Assembly: GCA_013399855.1 (NCBI GenBank)
Contig: VXAY01006780.1
Coordinates: forward strand, 315,827-379,826
Origin: Oxyruncus cristatus
Taxonomy: Eukaryota; Chordata; Aves; Passeriformes; Cotingidae
Direction: 5' to 3'
DNA: 64,000 bases
Shown: positions 35,559-45,095 of the stretch, in pieces
Layout: the number at the start of each line of letters is the position of its first letter
Numbering within the stretch: position 1 is the first letter of the stretch
The notes under the pieces: generated by a model
Seen by the model: the letters and a program-made list of their open reading frames with translations, nothing else
What the model was told of the DNA's origin: nothing
Databases searched by the model: none
Position numbers and translations under genes: made by a program

Positions 35559-36334
35559 TTTATTGTCATTTAAATCAGGTTAGTTTTAAAACATCAAATA
35601 AAGCTCAATAAAATTTTGGTTTTAAACCACTGAAATCAAGTATTTCAGTCAAGCAACACATTTCGATTCAACAGTTTAAAAGGAAAGTTTTTGATCTTCT
35701 GTTTCCAAAGAGCTTGTCCAAATGAAGCCATTAGTGCTTACACTTACAAAAATTAAGACTTCTGAGGATTACCATCATGACAACATTTCAATTTCAGAAA
35801 TGCAAAATAGTTTTACTAATTCAAAATGACTTTAAAATGTGTTAGAAATTTTGATTTCTTTCAATCCCAATTTGAAGGTGGAAAATTAATGCACTGAAAC
35901 AAAAAAACACAGAACCCTCACAGATACATTGGAAATATCATTTGTTAAGCCCAAACTAAATTTAGCTAGAAAGTTAAGGTTGATTCAAAATATTGGCATT
36001 AATTAGCATAAAACCTAGGGATCTAAAGCAGCTCTACCCAAATAATTTCATTTGCAATATTACTAAAATCATTAGCCTGACGATAAATGGGAACCCAATT
36101 GGCATCAAGTGAGAGCAGGGAAGGGATATTCTTTGGATTTGAATAAATGCTTGTAGGAAAGGTCCTTCCTGTTCTAGGGCTGTGCCCAGGTGTGAACTCA
36201 GGGTTTTCACCAAAGAGACACCTGCAGAAGGTCGGACTGTGACAGAGGGACACGCGGCCAGCATGGCACAGAATCCCCCTTCCATTGGCCACTGCTCTGC
36301 GTCTGCAACCACCTCTGACTCCAAGAAAGTTAGA

Positions 36335-36412
36335 GAAAGGGAGACATGGCAGGAGGCAGGAAGGGAGGGAGGGAGGGAGGCAGAAGGGAAGGCAGGAAGG
36401 AAGGCAGGAAGG
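36335..36412. repeat. (GGGA/GGAA)n purine microsatellite
   Basis: A purine-rich tract runs up to a CR1 body. It includes four GGG runs separated by single A at 36363-36377, a textbook G-quadruplex pattern, followed by repeated 'ggaa' and 'ggcagg' words. Confidence 0.9.
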
Positions 36413-36511
36413 CATGGACAGGGGCACCTGCCACTAGACCAGGTTGCTCCAAGCCCCATCCAACCTGGTGTTAAACAATTCCAGGGATGGGGCAGTCACA
36501 GCTTCTCTGCA
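36413..36511 (-). mobile_element. CR1 LINE fragment lacking its tail
   Basis: In reverse orientation: 'catggacaggggcacctgcc', 'actagaccaggttgctcc', 'aagccccatccaacctgg', 'aacaattccagggatgggg' and 'cagtcacagcttctctgc'. Its 3' end (the 'gaatcatagaatggtttggg' part) is missing and is replaced by the purine microsatellite. Confidence 0.92.
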
Positions 36512-36961
36512 GGGTTATCTATCCAGTTTCTTCAATTTTCAAAGAGGAGGATTTTGATTATGCAGTAATCTGAGCTCAGGAGCTTTGGAAATGAGCAGCA
36601 CTTGAGCCTTCACTGTATTTCCTTTGCCCATCCCTTTATTTTTCACTCATTGTTCCTTAGCTAACACGACGTTAATTGTGATTGGAAAATGATTGAGCCT
36701 GTGAATTGTGAGACTGTTCTCTCTTCACAACGTAGCAAGTAGTGCTCTGATTAGAGTTCTCTCTCCTTTCATTGCTGAACAACTTTAAGCTTAAAAAGAA
36801 TTTAGAAGTGAATAATATTTGTGCTGAGAGATTCTTTACTGCACACAAGTGGATACATGTCCAAAAGACAAACCTGCTCTTAGAGCCAGAGCTCTGCTCT
36901 TTGTGTCCAGAGCAGAGCAATGAAGCTGGTGAAGGGTCTGACTTTTATTTCTTGAAAAGCA
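36512..36961. other. Non-coding spacer between two CR1 copies
   Basis: AT-rich unique sequence with 'ttaattgtgattgg' near 36672 and no exon-like or repeat signal. Confidence 0.5.
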
Positions 36962-37422
36962 ATCACAGAATCATGGAATCATCGAAGTTGGAAAAGCCCT
37001 CCAGGACCATCGAGTCCAACCTGTGCCCAATCTCTACCTTGTCACCCAGCCCAGAGCACTGAGTGCCATGTCCAGTTGTTCCTTGGACATCTCCAGGGAA
37101 GGGGACTCCACCACCTCCATGGGCAGCCCATTCCAATGCCTGAACACCCTTTCCAGGAAGAAATTCTTCCAGATGTCCAACCTGAATCCCCTCTAGCACA
37201 GCTTGAGGCCTTTTCCCCTTTTCCTGTCCTTTGTTCCCTGGGAGCAGAGCTCGACCCCCACCTGGCTCCACTCTCCTGTCAGGGAGTTGCAGAGAGCCAG
37301 AAGGTCCCCCCTGAGCCTCCTTTTTGCCAGGCTGAGCCTCCCCAGCTCCCTCAGCCGCTCCTGGTGCTCCAGACCCTTCCCCAGCTCTGTTCCCTTCCCT
37401 GGACATGCTCCAGCACCTCTGC
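36962..37422 (-). mobile_element. CR1 LINE 3' segment, about 460 bp
   Basis: One of the longest CR1 copies of the window. In reverse orientation: 'cacagaatcatggaatcatc', 'gttggaaaagccctccagg', 'cttgtcacccagcccagagc', 'tttccaggaagaaattcttc', 'ccttttcctgtcctttgttc', 'tgtcagggagttgcagagag', 'aaggtcccccctgagcctcc' and 'tgctccagacccttcccc'. It extends through the 3' untranslated region into the end of ORF2. The 125- and 153-codon frames over it are relics of the element. Confidence 0.96.
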
Positions 37423-38791
37423 ATGTTGCAGAGAAGGCTATTTGCTATTTTAAAACTAATTAATGTTAGATGAGCACAATATTTTTCTCTCCAGAGGCTG
37501 AAAACCAGTAAAGCTGCCCTTCACTGCAGAGCACTACATCAATATACATCAGATGACCAGGCAGTGCATTGCAGGGATATGAATTTGATTTTTTGAAAAC
37601 ATTTTTTTATTGGTGGTAACAGTGTCAGGAAGGGAGACTCTTTCAGGGGAGGACTTTCCTATGAAGAATTGTTGCGTTACCATCTTGGTTTCCAGTGCAT
37701 GATGTAGACCCAAGAGTGCTTTTAAGAATAAGATGCATAACTGTGCCTTGTCCTTAATTTCCTGGAGAATCTTCGTAATCCTGCACAGTTCATAATTGGA
37801 GACCTGGAGCTCAGGTGTGTTATGGCTGCACATTCCAAGGAGGGTGGAGCAGGAGGCTGGAAGGGGTCATTCCATCTGAAGCCAACTCAGTGCTTCCACT
37901 TGGTGCTTAAAATGGAAATAATTAAAAGGTACTGTTTGTCATGGTGAGACTGAGAGTCCTTGTGAGAATTTGTGACTATTTGCTTAGTGGACCTTCTGGA
38001 AAATGTGTCTGCACAGCTCTTCAGAGTGTCTCCCTACGGAAGGTCAGATTTGCAAGGCTGATTCAAAAATAGGTTATGATCTGGGCTTGGATGATTTTCC
38101 AAAAGCAAAAGAGAGGGGACACTTCACAGACAGTGAAGTAGATGCACCATGTGAACAAACAACCTGTGTATTCACCTCCAGGAATGTGAACCAGCATCCT
38201 GAATTCTCTTCTTATCCAGCCCCCAGAGTCTTGACAGCTGTGTCCAGGTGGTTCCCATCAGAAAAAAAGAGCATGCCAAGGACTGGAGCACAACTTCCTA
38301 CGCAAATCAGCACCTAATCCTTGTCTGGGGCAAGATACAGAGAAATTAAAAAATACATTTCCAAACAATAAGAAAAATATTAATATTAAAATGACAACAA
38401 ACCCCTTTCATTTAAATCCACTTATAGATAAGGTAATAAGCGAAGAAGCTCATTAAAAATCAAATAATAGCCAATTATTTGGATAATTACAATTAAAATG
38501 TGTTTTCATATAAAATCTTAGCTCTGGTCCAAAGCAAACTCTCTAGCTTTTTTTCTGGAAAGCCAGCACATAAACACAGAACCAACTGCTTCTGTACCAT
38601 CATTTGATTAACTGCAAATTAAGGACAACCCATCAAATACAACATTGCTATTAATTACTCCGTTTGGTGTGTCCCTGCAGGAATCTTCCTCCAGATGCCC
38701 AGGTGGTGGCTAAAGGAGTCATTGCTGCTTAACCAAATTCACTTGGCTGATTGGGAACACTCAGCAAGAAAGAGGACGCAGTGGGAAACTG

Positions 38792-38809
38792 TGGCAGCAG
38801 GGGGCATTC
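38792..38809 (+). promoter_or_regulatory. CTCF-like motif
   Basis: 'tggcagcagggggcattc' matches the CTCF core CCASYAGRKGGC at all but the first position. It lies about 30 bp upstream of the 20-bp minisatellite. A second such core in the same orientation lies 2.5 kb downstream. Confidence 0.3.
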
Positions 38810-38838
38810 GAAGGGCTGGAGAACCCAGGGGTGGGGCA

Positions 38839-38934
38839 GGACAAACCTTTGTGGATCAGGACAAACCTGTGTGGGTCGGGGCAAACACATGTGAGTCGGG
38901 ACAAACCCACATGGGTCAGGATAAACACACATGT
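38839..38934. repeat. 20-bp minisatellite, about 4.8 copies
   Basis: Head-to-tail units of exactly 20 bp, each of the form 'ggacaaacctgtgtgggtcg' with a few substitutions. The regular period with no indels suggests a modest, possibly polymorphic tandem array. The reading frame across it stays open but shows no protein character. Confidence 0.93.
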
Positions 38935-39429
38935 CACTGGTGTGTGCTGTGCCCAGGACCACCATGGTGCTCCCAGCAATCAGCTGGATTCAAACTAAGT
39001 TGGTTCTGTTTTGTTCAGCAGCCCCAGGCACAAGGCTGCCCATAAGGTGTTAGGAATTCATAAATTTTGTCACTTTGCCCCAACGCTGCGCCTCAACAAG
39101 CAGCCAAAAGGCTCAAAATGGGGTCTCAGCTTCTGCGGGGACCCTTAAAAACTCTTCCCCGATGGGGTCGAAGTGCAGGTTGGGCAATGTCTGTCTGAGC
39201 AGATCTGCAGCTTCTGCAGTGGGGATTGTCAGGGATTGTCCTAAAACACTTTGCTTAGAAAAATTAATAACTTGCCTTTTAAGTCCTTCTTCTAGAGCCT
39301 GCACAACTGCAATTGAAATGATAATTTTAAGAATTTAAATACAGCAGAGAAACAGCAACGACATTATCAAGTTATAAGTAAAGTGCACGTGTTTTGCTTC
39401 AACTTTATAGTGAAAATTATTTTCATATT

Positions 39430-39440
39430 AAAAAAAAAAA
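39430..39440. repeat. A11 homopolymer
   Basis: A-run in AT-rich unique sequence, without a retroposed body next to it. Confidence 0.85.
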
Positions 39441-41100
39441 TCAAAGAGCTAGTACTCTTTTCCTGGGTTTTTAAAGAAGTAATGAGCAGTAAACTCCAGC
39501 AATTATTCTTATACATTATTAAATGTCACTGTTAAACAACTTCACACTAAGAAAAGGAAGAGACATCAATTCACGGAGTAAACTTTGGGCTGATTTCATA
39601 GTCCTTCCATGTGATACCTCGATAATTTTATGCACAGCATCACAAATAAGAGTAGAGTTTTCTTGATACCTATTTGACTATCAGTTTAATTGAAAAGTTT
39701 TAATACCAACTTGTGTGCTAATTCAAGCAGCAAAACCCCCTTTTATGCTCCTAAATGATATGAAATCAGATCTATTATCACATTTCAAACATGATATAAA
39801 CTGACATGAAAGGATTTGTGTTGATTTACCCATTCAGAACCTCAGAGTTCAGTGCCATCTTTATCCCCAACAACAATTACTCCAGCAAGGGCAGCTTTAG
39901 TGTAATGTCACACATTAAACCCAAAACCAAGTTCAAATATCCAAGGTGAAACTGCCCAGATCCTTTGGAGGGACAGGAGAAAAGACACCTTTGCTGTTTT
40001 CTGTCAAGTGCTTTATTATTTCTGATAAGACCTAAAGGATAATCACAGTGGCAACATGTTCTATTTATTCTATGTACATCTGAGTTAGGGTATTGTTATT
40101 CCTAGTTACAATTTGACATGTTAAACACCACAGTAGCAGGAAACCAAAAATTCACTAAATTGTAATCCAGTACAAAATCTTAGAAATTAACAGAAATCCT
40201 ATTTTTTTCTAATAAAAAGATAGTGTTTATTTTACTCCTAATTCCTACTTTTCAGCTATTTCAAATCCATCTGTGCACAAGGAGGCCAACTGCCCTCAGC
40301 CTGCTGGTTCAAAGCCAGACAGCTGTGGGAGTTACTGGGGGAACCTCAGGAAACCCAGTTGGGTTCATGGGTCCCTGACAGGGATTTTGCAGTAACCAGG
40401 GAGTAAAATGGTTCCAGCAGTGTGCAGGCTCCATCACAGCACTGACATAAAACGTCTCCCTAGAATGAGGTAAGTTTTGTAAAATTAATAGTCCACAGTC
40501 TATGTGGGTGCATGGGGTCCATTGGCCAGTAAAAGGATTCAGATGGAGGGGTTGGAACTCCCAGTGCTGGCACAATTACGGGCAATCAGAACTCCTCCAA
40601 GCAGAGGAGGGAGTTTTCCAAGTAATACAGGGACAGTTTGTATCAGGCTTCATTTATCAATTAAGGAGAAATTTATAACACCACCAGAACTGGGTGGTAG
40701 CTTAGATTCAGGCTATCACAGCCTGCTTGTGATAACAGATGTCGTTAAGTTGAAGTCCAGACTTCATAATGCAAACAAATCATTAAAATTGTGAAAACAG
40801 TTGTAATCCATTTTATGAAAACATCCTGATGTCCTGCAAAGGTCATTCACTCTATGGTATGATCAGGAAAGGAAGTGATACCTCATAAAATACCAGCCAA
40901 AGAATCTTCAACTGACCTACAGGAAAACTGCAGAGATTTGTGTGGAAAGCAAATGGGATATAGAAAAATGAACAGTAATGAATATGCACGAGGGGTAGAA
41001 ACCCAGAATAATATTAAGGAAAATGAAGAACAGAAGAAAAGTCAGTATTAAGCAGGAATCAGACTAGTAAAAACTACTTTTCTAATGAATAAAAATAATT

Positions 41101-41236
41101 CCAGTGATGGGATTGGACAGGGCTTTGGTCGGGTGGAAGGTGGCCCTGCCTACGGCAGGAGGTGGAACAAGACGGGCTTAAAGGTTGTTCCCAACACAAA
41201 CCATCCTAATAATCTTATGATTCTACGGTTCTATGA
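41101..41236 (+). mobile_element. CR1 LINE 3'-tail fragment
   Basis: 'ccagtgatgggattggacag', 'gtggaaggtggccctgcc', 'tacggcaggaggtggaac', 'aagacgggcttaaaggttg' and 'cttatgattctacggttcta' make up about 135 bp of 3' end with two terminal repeats. The usual 'aggtcccttcc' is altered to 'aggttgttcc'. Confidence 0.88.
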
Positions 41237-41342
41237 CATTTTAAAAGATTTGACCTCGGGGCTCTCTGGACCCCTCCGTGTTCCCTCAGCACTGGCATAG
41301 CTCGAGTCATGTCGGCACACCAAGGGCACAAAACCTGGCACC

Positions 41343-41361
41343 GGCAGCAGGGGGCTGCCAG
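41343..41361 (+). promoter_or_regulatory. CTCF-like motif inside a GC-rich dyad
   Basis: 'ggcagcagggggctgcc' carries the CTCF core with one mismatch and is itself a perfect inverted repeat ('ggcagc' / 'gctgcc') around 'agggg'. It has the same orientation as the motif at 38.79 kb. Confidence 0.3.
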
Positions 41362-41399
41362 ACAGTGCTGGGAAAAGCAATGGGACAGCTGATAAGGGC

Positions 41400-41560
41400 C
41401 TCAATTAATAAACTGAGGAAGGATAATGTAAATAATGCCAGTCAGGGAGGGTGTATTAGAAATAGATCCTGTCAAGCCGAACTGACATCTTCTTTTAATG
41501 AGATGATGAGCTTGGTTGATAAAGGTAATAGTGTTGTGGTAATGGGTGTCTGTACAGCAT
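41400..41560 (+). mobile_element. Ancient CR1-type reverse transcriptase remnant
   Basis: One frame contains Ile-Arg-Asn-Arg-Ser-Cys-Gln-Ala-Glu-Leu and then Met-Ser-Leu-Val-Asp-Lys-Gly-Asn-Ser-Val. This matches the CR1/L3-clade reverse transcriptase segment just before catalytic motif A (typically Gly-Phe-x-x-x-Arg-Ser-Cys-x-x-Asn-Leu, then Leu-Val-Asp-x-Gly-x-x-Val-Asp-Val-Val-Tyr-Leu). The Asp-Val-Val-Tyr-Leu-Asp part is lost (here Val-Val-Val-Met-Gly) and a stop follows. It is not a functional gene. Confidence 0.65.
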
Positions 41561-42251
41561 CTGAATAGTACCATATCACATTTTAATTAAGAAAGCAGAC
41601 CAATATAAAGTGCAGATAATAAACAGGCCGAGCATTAACAACGAGCCCGTGGCTGGCTCTCGCCGTGGCTGTGGGAGCCCCAAACACTCACTCCAGACGC
41701 TCCGGCTGGGTTGCTACAGCAGGTCACATTAGCTGCTGCATATGGTCCTTTCCAGCCTTCTGCTCCCTGTGTCACAGCATTTGGACAGTGTTTTTAAACT
41801 CCAGACGCTTGGAGAAATGCTGTACTGTGCTCTTGCCATCTCAGATGCCATTATTGTACAGAGCTTTTCCTGTCTTCCTTTTTTTTATTTTTCCAAAGCA
41901 GTGCTGTGCTTTCTGCTTCTGGTTCTTTAAACTGCATTTGTGATGTTTATCCCCTGTTGGTTTTAACAGCAAAGGATCCACTCTTTTATTCCTCAAGTCT
42001 TTGCTCTGCAAATCATTCCATGTCACAGTCATACAAACTGGACCTCTGGACGATCAGATGGTGGTGTGGAAGTGGAAATGGGATCCCAGGAGGAGACGGC
42101 TACATCAGGATAGAGAATGTCAGCACTGCACTCTGGGACTGTTTCTCTGATCTGCCCCCAGCACGATTACTCCATGTTTTCTTTGATCTTGGTGTTTACC
42201 ACCTATCCTGACACCTGTACAGTTTTTCTCTGAACTCTGAGGACTGGAGTC

Positions 42252-42281
42252 TTCAGCATCTCAGTGTTCAGCACCTCAGTG
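42252..42281. repeat. 15-bp tandem duplication
   Basis: 'ttcagcatctcagtg' is directly followed by 'ttcagcacctcagtg'. There is one mismatch between the units. Confidence 0.92.
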
Positions 42282-42723
42282 CTCTCTGACATCTGGGATT
42301 TCCTCTTTGGTTAGGACCCAGGAGCTCCCATCTCCTCTCCCATCCTGCAGAACCCTTCATGGGGCCTTCAGTGAGCGAGGACAGTCTGGGGCAGGTGTGT
42401 TAGTATTGGTTTGGGTCCCAGTGCCGTAGGTTGGGGATGGGCAGCTTCCCACAACACAATGATGGGATCACTGCTGGGCAGCAGAACATCCCTGGCATCC
42501 AGAGATTACAGCTTGGCTGCAGCAGTGGTTGTAGCCCTCAGCTTACTTTGGAAGTGTGAGATGGAAATCAGTGCTGAGCAGAGCTCGGGTTCTGCTGCAT
42601 GCTGAGAAAGGTGTGGAAAGGCATGTCACACTCTTTTCCTCAGAAGGAAAACCTAGTGTAGAATATAAAAAGAAAATAAGAAAGGAATGTGTGGGAAACA
42701 CAGTGTGGCTAATTTTTCCCTCC

Positions 42724-42754
42724 TTGTTTTGTTTGGTTTTGGTTTGGTTTTTTG
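42724..42754. repeat. T/G-rich (TTTGG)-like tract
   Basis: Alternating T-runs and G or GG, followed by 'gtaggcagtg'. It resembles a pyrimidine-poor simple repeat, not a splice acceptor. Confidence 0.8.
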
Positions 42755-43180
42755 TAGGCAGTGACCCTCATCTCACAGCACTGCTCTGCCCATGGAAGGC
42801 ATTGAACGCAGACAGTGCTCACATGGTGATTTTGATAGTCTACAATACCCTTAATAACATATTCATTTAGTGTTTGATTGATGTAAAGTTATTTCATCTT
42901 CTGGCTGGCTGTTTTCAGATGATGAGCATGAGTCAGAATCTATGATTATGGCAGTCCATTAGACAGACCTCAGCCTTCTGTCTCTCCTGTTCTGAAGGGT
43001 TTTTTAACACACACACGGGCGTAAATACACATAGAGCCCTGCACACAAGCACTGCTGTCAGTGTGGTGCTGGAGCAGCCCTGCAGACTTCCAGAGAAATA
43101 TACGAGTAACAAAATTCAGGGCACAACAAACTCTTTTGTCTCCACTTAATGCAATGTATCAAACAGACAGTGATATGTGA

Positions 43181-43712
43181 GGGAGGGGATTGTCCCTCTC
43201 TGCTCTGCTGGGGCAGCCTCACCTTGAGTGCTGGGGCAGTTTGGGCACCACAATATAAAAAAAAGTACAAAGCTATTAGAGAATGTCCAAAGGAGGCCGT
43301 AAGAATGGTGAGGGGAAGACAGTGGCTGAGGGCACTTGGTTTGTTCAGCTGGAGCAGAGGAGACTGAGGGGAGACTCACAGAGGTCTGCAGCTTTGTCAC
43401 AAGGGGCAACTCCAATCTCTGCTCTGTGTGACCAGTGACAGGATCCAAGGGAATGGCTGGAGCTGTACCAGGGGAAGTTTAGGTTGGATGCTAGGAAAAG
43501 GTTCTTCCCCCAGAGCGTGGCTGGGCACTGAACAGGCTCCCCAGGGCAGTGGTCACAGCACCAAGGCTGCCAGAGCTCAAGGAGCATTTGGAACAACGCT
43601 CTCAGGGACCGTGTGAGATTGTTGGGATGTCCTGTGCAGGGCCATGGGTTGGACTGGATGATCCTTGTGGGCCCCTTTCAGATCAGGATATTCAGTGATT
43701 CTGTGATTCTAT
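43181..43712 (+). mobile_element. CR1 LINE 3' segment, about 530 bp
   Basis: The longest CR1 copy in the window. The order is 'gaggggattgtccctctctg', 'gcctcaccttgagtgctgg', 'tttgggcaccacaata', 'gctggagcagaggagactga', 'ggggagactcacagaggtc', 'gaagtttaggttggatgct', 'caggctccccagggcagtgg', 'tgtcctgtgcagggccatgg', 'gatgatccttgtgggcccc' and 'gtgattctgtgattctatg'. The tail identifies the subfamily with the 'gttgggatgtcctgtgcagg' block. ORF2 is only partly covered and is broken. Confidence 0.96.
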
Positions 43713-44455
43713 GTGTAAAATAAAAGTGTTGTTTCTTAACATGGTGCTGTAAAAAGTCGGTATGAAACTGGGACATCCATGGCTATAAAACACAGGCCAA
43801 ACCTCCTCTTTGCACCAAAACACAACTTAGAGTCTTTTGCTGCAATGAAAATAATCAGCCTGGGATTTCTAAGAGATGAGCAGTAATTCCACCTCAGTGT
43901 TTGAGTGCCCAGCTCGAAGCTCCTTTATGGTGGCTGAGCTGCAGAGATGTTTCTGGAAACCTGGCAGCATTCCAAGCTCGGCATCTAAAAGCTGGAACAC
44001 CCCAAACTACAGCTGATCTTGGTAAATGCTGACCTTAAGGACTCTGGCAAAAATTAGGAACAGTGTGAAGGTCTTATTTTCTGAATGACAGAGTAAATCA
44101 TAACTGGAGGCAGTTGCTTAATTAAGGCTGTGCAACTAAATGACTTCTCAATGTTCTGGCAGTTCCAAGAAACCCAGAAGTCAGTTCAGGTCAAACAAAA
44201 TGGTTCATTTAACCCTTTGAAACTCTTCTATAAATCTTGCTGCAGTTTTAAGAAATCCTTAAGCATTTACCCTTAAAACAACAAGATGTATTAAAAGACA
44301 TTTCTTAATCAAAATCATGAAAATATATGCTGAAATGATTTATTAATAATATATATTTAAATATAAATAGATATTTAAAGTAAACTAAATAAATATTTTG
44401 ATTAAAAATATTAATTCTTTTTACAATTTTCATAATTATTGAAATTGTGAACACA
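43713..44455. other. Non-coding stretch ending in extreme AT-rich DNA
   Basis: From about 44270 almost only A and T with short inverted words ('aatatatatttaaatata'-like). There is no gene and no clean microsatellite period. A CR1 tail sits immediately downstream of it. Confidence 0.6.
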
Positions 44456-44590
44456 CCATCCCTGGAAGTGTCCAAGGCCAGGTTGGACAGGGCTTGAAGC
44501 AACCTGGTCTAGCGGAAGGGGTCCCTGCCCATGGCAAGGGGTAGAATGAGATGAGCTTTAAGATCCTTTCCAACCCAAACCGTTCCCTGA
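44456..44590 (+). mobile_element. CR1 LINE 3'-tail fragment
   Basis: 'catccctggaagtgtccaag', 'gccaggttggacagggctt', 'gaagcaacctggtctagcgg', 'gtccctgcccatggcaagg' and 'tcctttccaacccaaacc' give a well-preserved body of about 120 bp. The terminal repeat is replaced by 'gttccctgaaac'. It abuts the AT-rich block, a plausible nicking target. Confidence 0.93.
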
Positions 44591-45060
44591 AACTGGGAAA
44601 ACACAAATGTTTCATTGGTGACTCTGAAAATTAAGTTTTGAAGTTTCAGCCTGACTTTATCATTTCCTACTGTCAAAATTCAGAAAAACCAGAGCAGGTT
44701 CATGACTGTTCATGACCACCAAGTTGTTTTTCTCTATCAGAACCCCAAATATTCCCAATTCAGCCACAGCTATGGGGATGAGGGTGAACCAGAGTCAGGA
44801 TAAACCATAGTTTCTTCCACACACTTGCAAAATGGAGGTCGTAAGACTCTTACTGGGGAAACAGATAAGGTGAAACAAGTAATGACTTATTTCTTGTTAA
44901 TAAGTAATTATTGATTACTTTTTAAGAAGAAATGGCTTTCTAGGAAGAAAAGTGTGCAAGGGCTTCTACTTGGAATATTGAAAGTAATTAAAGAAATAAT
45001 TGACAACAAAGCTTGTAATCCCTTAAAGCGTTGGTAATGTGGTTGGCTCTTGCACACATC

Positions 45061-45095
45061 CACCTGCCATCCCTCCATCCTCCATCCCTGCCAGC
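45061..45095. repeat. Degenerate (CCATCCCT)n tract
   Basis: Repeated 'ccatccct' and 'ccatcct' words within pyrimidine-rich sequence form a short decayed microsatellite. Confidence 0.65.

Larger units (their letters stand above)
34511..36334. other. Non-coding stretch with an AT-rich palindrome-bearing block
   Basis: A dinucleotide tract lies at 34734. From 35475 to about 36060 the DNA is very AT-rich and contains runs of 'attttgaaat'-like words and adjacent perfect dyads, listed separately. No gene is supported. Confidence 0.5.
37423..41100. other. Long CR1-free stretch
   Basis: No gene is supported. AT-rich blocks occur at 38320-38660 (with CAATTATTTGGATAATTA-like words) and 39240-40240. 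A 20-bp minisatellite and a CTCF-like motif lie at 38.8-38.93 kb, and a short duplication ('ggattgtcag') near 39.23 kb. A splice-like segment ending at a 'gaggtaagt' near 40.47 kb was rejected because every frame is stopped. Confidence 0.5.
41561..43180. other. Non-coding stretch, no gene seen
   Basis: Unique sequence with a 15-bp duplication at 42.25 kb and a (TTTGG)-like tract at 42.73 kb. Frames near 41.7-42.2 kb are domainless. Confidence 0.5.

Noticed and set aside
35475..36060. Endogenous retrovirus LTR as an explanation for the AT-rich block
   Set aside because: No TG...CA-bounded repeat pair, primer-binding site or polypurine tract is visible.
37036..37463. Plus-strand frames of 125 and 86 codons
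   Set aside because: They are antisense readings of the 460-bp CR1 copy.
40393..40469. 77-nt segment ending at a strong 'gaggtaagt' donor
   Set aside because: All three frames contain a stop and the acceptor tract is weak.
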